DNA of 64,000 nucleotides from Datisca glomerata. Taxonomy: Eukaryota > Streptophyta > Magnoliopsida > Cucurbitales > Datiscaceae. This document shows positions 59,769-64,000 of this stretch, in pieces. Every line of letters begins with the position of its first letter. Position 1 is the stretch's first letter. The stretch spans positions 372,001 to 436,000 of the forward strand of contig QANY01013809.1 in NCBI GenBank assembly GCA_003255025.1, in the 5' to 3' direction. The notes under the pieces are model-generated. The model was not told where the DNA came from. It made no database searches and saw only the letters and a program-made list of their open reading frames with translations. The translations under genes were made by a program, and so were the position numbers.

Positions 59769-62700
59769 CTCCCCCTCAAGTTGGGTTCGTACAGGTTGAT
59801 TGAACCTAACTTGTCAAGTATTCTTTGGAGGTTATTTTTGTCAAGGGCTTTGGTGAAGATGTCGGCTAGCTGGTCTTCACTACGTACAAAGGGAATGGTG
59901 ATTTCTCCAGACTGTACTTTCTCTCTTATGAAGTGACAATCCACTTCAATATGTTTGGTTCTCTCGTGAAAAACGGAGTTCATTGCAATGTGACGTGCTG
60001 CTTGGTTGTCACAGTGCATCTCTATCGGCTTTCTTATCTCAACCTTCATGTCTTGAAGGAGATATCTAATCCATGTGAGTTCGCTAGCAGTGGAGGCCAT
60101 AGCTCTGTATTCTGCCTCCGTACTTGACCTTGCTACAACAGTTTGTTTCTTGCTCTTCCAGGTCACTAGGTTCCTACCTACAAAGACACAAAAGGCAGTT
60201 GTAGATTTTCTATCGTAACTACCTGCCCAGTCAGCGTCAGTGTATCCGGCAACGGAGTTTGCCCCGGTTTTCTTCATCTATATCCCTTGGCCGGGTGTTC
60301 CTTTAAGGTATCTAAGTATCCTTTCTGCGGCTGCCTGATGATTTGTGCAGGGTGCGTGCATGAATTGACTGATAACGCTAACTGCAAAAGTCTGGTCTTG
60401 TGACCGTTAGATAAATTAGTTTTCCTACTAATCTCTGATATTGGCCTATATCAGTTATTGGTTTGCTATCATTCAGTCTTATTTTCATGTTGGTTTTTAT
60501 TGGTGTGCTAGCAGGTTTTGCCCCTATCATGCCTGTTTCTTTTAACAAGTCTAAGATATATTTTCTTTGAGATAGAAACAATCCCTTCTTCGAGTGAGCT
60601 ATTTTTATCCCTAGGAAGTACTTCAGTTTTCCTAGATCTTTAATATCGAACTCTCCTTTTAGAAATTCCTGAACACTCCATATTTCATCGTGGTTATTTC
60701 CGGTGATGATAATGTCATCTACGTAGACTAAAACGATGGTGGTGGAGTTGTTCGTGTGTTTGACAAACATAGATGAGTCAGCCGTGCTTTTGACGAAGTT
60801 AATCTTTAAAAGAGACAGGCTTAATTTTCCATACCATGCCCTTGGTGACTGTTTCAGGCCGTAGATAGCCTTCTTTAATCTACATACCAGAGATGGGTGT
60901 GTTGCTTTCTCGTGTCCTGGAGGTAGGGACATATATACTTCTTCTTCCAGATTTCCTTGGAGAAATGCGTTTTTTACATCCATTTGATATAGTTCCCAGT
61001 TGAGGTTTGTGGCAACGGATAGTAGCACTCGGATTGTGTTCATTTTTGCTACTGGAGCGAACGTCTCCTGGTAATCCACTCCATATGTCTGAGTAAAGCC
61101 TTTGGCAACTAGTCGGGCTTTGTATCTCTCGATAGTGCCGTTGCTGTTGTATTTGGTCTTGTAGACCCATTTACATCCTACGGGTTTCTTCCCGCTGGGT
61201 AGTGGGATTATGTCCCAAGTCTCATTCTTTTCCAAGGCTAGGAGTTCTTCATTCATCGCCTTTCTCCATTTAGGGTCGAGTTGGGCTTCTTGATAGGTCT
61301 TTGGCTCATCTGTTTCATCAATTTTTCCCAAGTATGCCCTGTGTTTGTTAGAGATTTTATCATAAGATAGGAAATTTTGGATAGGGTATAAAACCTGATG
61401 AGACACGTAGTCTTTTAATCTTGCTGGGGGATGAGTTTGCCTTGTTGATCTTCTTACGATTACTGCTTCATCAGTGACAACTGCCTCATCAGTTGCTCCC
61501 CCTGAGGTAGTTGTCTCAGGCGTGGTTGATGTGTTATCCTGTTCCTGTCTTATGATATCGGAGGAAATAATACTGTTAGGTAGCGGAAGTGTTTTGTGGT
61601 GGTTATGGTTGTCGGAGTCCTTTGGGTAATAGGATTCTAGTTCTAAGAATTGTACATCGCGTGAGATGTAGAGTTTATGGTTTGTTGGGTCGTAGCATTT
61701 ATACCCCTTTTTTTCAGCGGAATACCCCAAGAATAGGGTTTTGACTGCGGTTTTGTCCAATTTATCAATTTTTGGAATGTGTACGTAGCATGTACATCCA
61801 AAGACTCGTATGTGATCAAGATTAATTTTCCTACCCTTGAGAATTTCTATAGGGCTTTTCAGATGCAATTTTACGCTGGGTAATCGATTGATAAGGTATG
61901 TTGCTGTAAGTATTGCGTCTGACCAGTACCGTTTGGGTACGTTATTTTGGAGGAGGAGAGCCCTAGTCATTTCAAGAAGGTGTCGGTTTTTGCGTTCTGA
62001 GACACCATTTTGTTGTGGGGTGTGGATACAGGTGGTTTGATGTCGTATACCGTTTTGTTTAAAGAACTCAAAAAAGGTGTTGTTAGTATATTCGGTTCCA
62101 TTGTCAGACCTAAAGATTTTTATGGTTGTTTCAAATTGAGTTTCGACTAACTTATTGAATTCTTGAAAACGACTGAAGACTTCACTTTTTGATTTTAAAA
62201 GATATAACCAGGTGGTGCGAGAGAAATCATCAATAAAGGTAACAAAATATTTGAATTTATTATACGAGTCAACTGGGGCAGGCCCCCAAACATCAGAATG
62301 GATTAATTCAAAACATCGTTTTGTCGTACTACTAGATAGTGGAAAAGGTAACCTGGTTTGTTTTGAGAGTTTGCAGACTGAGCAACTGCTAGAGTCTGAA
62401 TTACAACCAAGTAATTTGTTTAGGATTTTGTCAGAGGGATGACCGAATCTCCAATGAAGTAATTTGTCCTTTTGTACTGTACTGGAGGTGGCCAGACATG
62501 TTTTGTCGGTATCTTCTAAGTAGTACAGACCGTTTCTAAATTTCCCTTCACCAATCTTCCTCCCGGTGACCCGATCCTGAAAAATTACTTTGTCAGGTGA
62601 AAATGTAACATTGCAGTTCAGGTCTTTGGTTATTTTACTGACGGATAGGAGATTGGAGTTAAAATTGGGGAGACAAAGTACGTTGTTAATGGTTTTTGTG

Positions 62701-62945
62701 AAGAGTGTGGTTGACCCTGTGCCAAAAATTGGAACTTTATTTCCATTGGCTACCGTCACGTGTTGTGGTTTTTCTAATTTAGTGAGACTGTGTAGATTTT
62801 TTGTGTTATAGGTCATGTGGTCAGAGGCACCAGAGTCTATTATCCAGTGTTTTAAGTTGTGACAAAAATTTGCAAATTTAGAAAAATAATTGATAGTATT
62901 GCAAATAGATGAACCTGAGGTATCGCGCAAAAATTATCTGAATTG
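59756..62945 (-). pseudogene. Copia pol (protease-integrase-RT-RNase H), few lesions
   Basis: Minus strand. The aspartic protease has WIIDSGASDHMT (about 62850). GAG-pre-integrase is LLHWRFGHPSDKIL. The integrase has the zinc-type CSVCKLSKQ and the D, D, E residues in HSDVWGP, RSDNGTEYTNN and NGVSERKN. RT has KARLVAKGFTQTYGVDYQET and the YVDDIIITGN catalytic motif (about 60720). RNase H has GYTDADWAGS and ARSSTEAEYRAMA, ending LYEPNLRGSVEE. Lesions: a TAA codon near 62939, a frameshift near 60390 just after TRPDF, and an in-frame TAG near 60278 before MKKTGANS. All catalytic residues are otherwise present. Gag and pol frames also differ near 63000. Confidence 0.9.
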
Positions 62946-62994
62946 TTTGAGCAGTGTAGCCATCTGTGCGTTGTTGTCTGAGTGCAGGTCTACT

Positions 62995-64000
62995 CTAATG
63001 GATCCGGATCGGTCTATTTCTTCCATTCGGTCGGGTCGGTACCCATTGCCCCGAACCGGGTCCATCTATTTTGTATGCCCTGCGGTCTGGGTCGGGTCCT
63101 GACCCGTGACCCGCTCCACTAAAACCCTCGGTATAAAAGGGGGAGGGTTTCGCGGAGCCTCCTCGCTCGTCACTTTTCGCGCAGCTCCCTCGCTCGTTCT
63201 GAAACTTTCTCTGGTTCTGCCGGAGATGAGGGTGCAGATTCCAACACCGATCATGGGTGTGCCCTTCCTTTCGGCAGTGGCTGCATCTCACCCGCTCGCC
63301 TGGTTGTCCGCGGTGTCTTCCCCCTTCCTTAGGGTTAGGGTTTCGGAGGAAGTCGCGGGTCGCCATGGCTAGTGCTTCCCCCTTGTCATCTCTGGTACTC
63401 ATGACTCGTCGCCTGGTTTCTTCTCTTTGAACCATGGCTGAGACAGTGGCAAAAGTTGGCTTTTCTGTCGACATCAAGATCTGAGCTCGGAATGCTTCGT
63501 AGCTTGAGTCGAGAGCCGTCAAGAAGTGGTAAACCATATCTTGCTCAGCCCGTTCTTAGAGTTCCTTCAGGTCAGTGGTCATCGGTCTCAAGGTTTCAAG
63601 TTCTTTGAACTTAGATTTTAAAAACCCGGTTAGCTCCGGTACTGATCCATCCCCCTATTTTGCTTGGGAGATCTCTCGTTTAAGTTCAAAGACTTGCGCA
63701 AAATTGTTTTGTTCACAATAGTTGCTTCAGATTTCTTCCAAGAGTTCCTGTCCTGTTTCACAAAAACAAAAAATTTCACTGAGTTTTGGGTCTATTGAAT
63801 TTGTTATCCAGGTCATTACCTGGCTGTCCATGATGTCCCATTCTTCTGAGTTTCGGTCCGGTCTTGGCTTACTGCCATCCACGAAGCCCAGTCTGCCTCT
63901 TCCTTTCAGGCTCACCCGAGCCGCCCTGGCCCACGATATATAGTTATGGCCAGTGAGCAGGATGTAAGTTAGTCTGGGGTTGGTGTCATGGTGGTGAAGC
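62995..64000 (-). pseudogene. Copia gag, N-terminus beyond the window
   Basis: Minus strand, from the edge: LTYILLTGHNYISWARAARV, then SLKGRGRLGFVDGSKP (about 63900), WDIMDSQVMTWITNSIDP and a stop near 63727. The frame resumes with EQNNFAQVFELKREISQAK (about 63680). Next come MVYHFLTALDSSYEAFRAQI (63537 onward), VQREETRRRVMS and the zinc knuckle CSHCRKEGHTHDRC (about 63265-63225). At least two interruptions occur upstream of 63540 and a frame change near 62995 separates gag from pol, so this copy is not intact. Confidence 0.85.

Larger units (their letters stand above)
59441..64000 (-). mobile_element. Copia LTR retrotransposon, largely preserved, cut by the right edge
   Basis: Minus-strand element with 3' LTR at 59441-59768, polypurine tract TTGAGGGGGAG just internal to it, a pol region at 59756-62945 and gag at 62995-64000 running off the window. 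The 5' LTR and primer binding site lie outside. Reading frames are long compared with the Copia element at 26-31 kb, with only a few lesions, so this copy is younger. Confidence 0.92.

Noticed and set aside
61837..63372. Plus-strand frames of 60-90 residues
   Set aside because: Shadows of the Copia gag-pol frame on the minus strand.

Overview
The window is nuclear DNA of a flowering plant, most likely a eudicot. The genes are split by many short GT-AG introns, the intergenic DNA is AT-rich, and the transposons are typical plant families: Copia, a plant LINE, a MULE carrying a ULP1-type protease, MITEs and SINE-like units. Nothing looks bacterial or organellar. I see no clean tRNA or rRNA gene and no CRISPR array.

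Five host genes can be reconstructed exon by exon with consistent phases. (1) A secreted GH3 beta-glucan exohydrolase-like glucosidase, minus, 6225-8848, 9 coding exons, 635 aa. (2) An RTM2-like membrane-anchored small heat-shock-domain protein, plus, 18844-20213, 2 exons, 347 aa. (3) NOL, the chloroplast chlorophyll(ide) b reductase, plus, 36369-42611, 13 exons, 351 aa. (4) An LRR receptor-like pseudokinase of the At3g03770 group, plus, 46922-50218, 7 exons, 781 aa. (5) A P4-type phospholipid flippase of the ALA1 group, minus, 50842-55514, 7 exons, 1207 aa. They do not form a pathway; this is ordinary plant gene order.

The rest is mobile or repetitive. Positions 1-1720 hold broken pieces of unrelated host genes (beta-tubulin, a TlyA-like rRNA methyltransferase, unknown exons). 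Next come a minisatellite between duplicated flanks, a palindrome cluster at 2.9 kb, and a 1.9-kb TTGGTGAAC array (4.0-5.9 kb) with an internal inverted block and a MITE. A decayed LINE fills 10.7-15.8 kb on the minus strand. A 1.08-kb terminal-inverted-repeat element lies at 16.2-17.3 kb.

The most interesting structure is a 13-kb MULE (about 23184-36222). It has matching terminal inverted repeats, a mudrA transposase (plus), a DUF1985/ULP1 protease gene (minus) and many blocks of tandem hairpin repeats built on CTACACGATG/CATCGTGTAG. A 4.7-kb Copia element is inserted in it with recognisable target-site copies. The MULE ends 146 bp before the NOL start codon. The same hairpin repeats recur at 56.8-58.35 kb in what looks like a non-autonomous relative. 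A younger Copia element (59.4 kb to the right edge) is cut by the window end.
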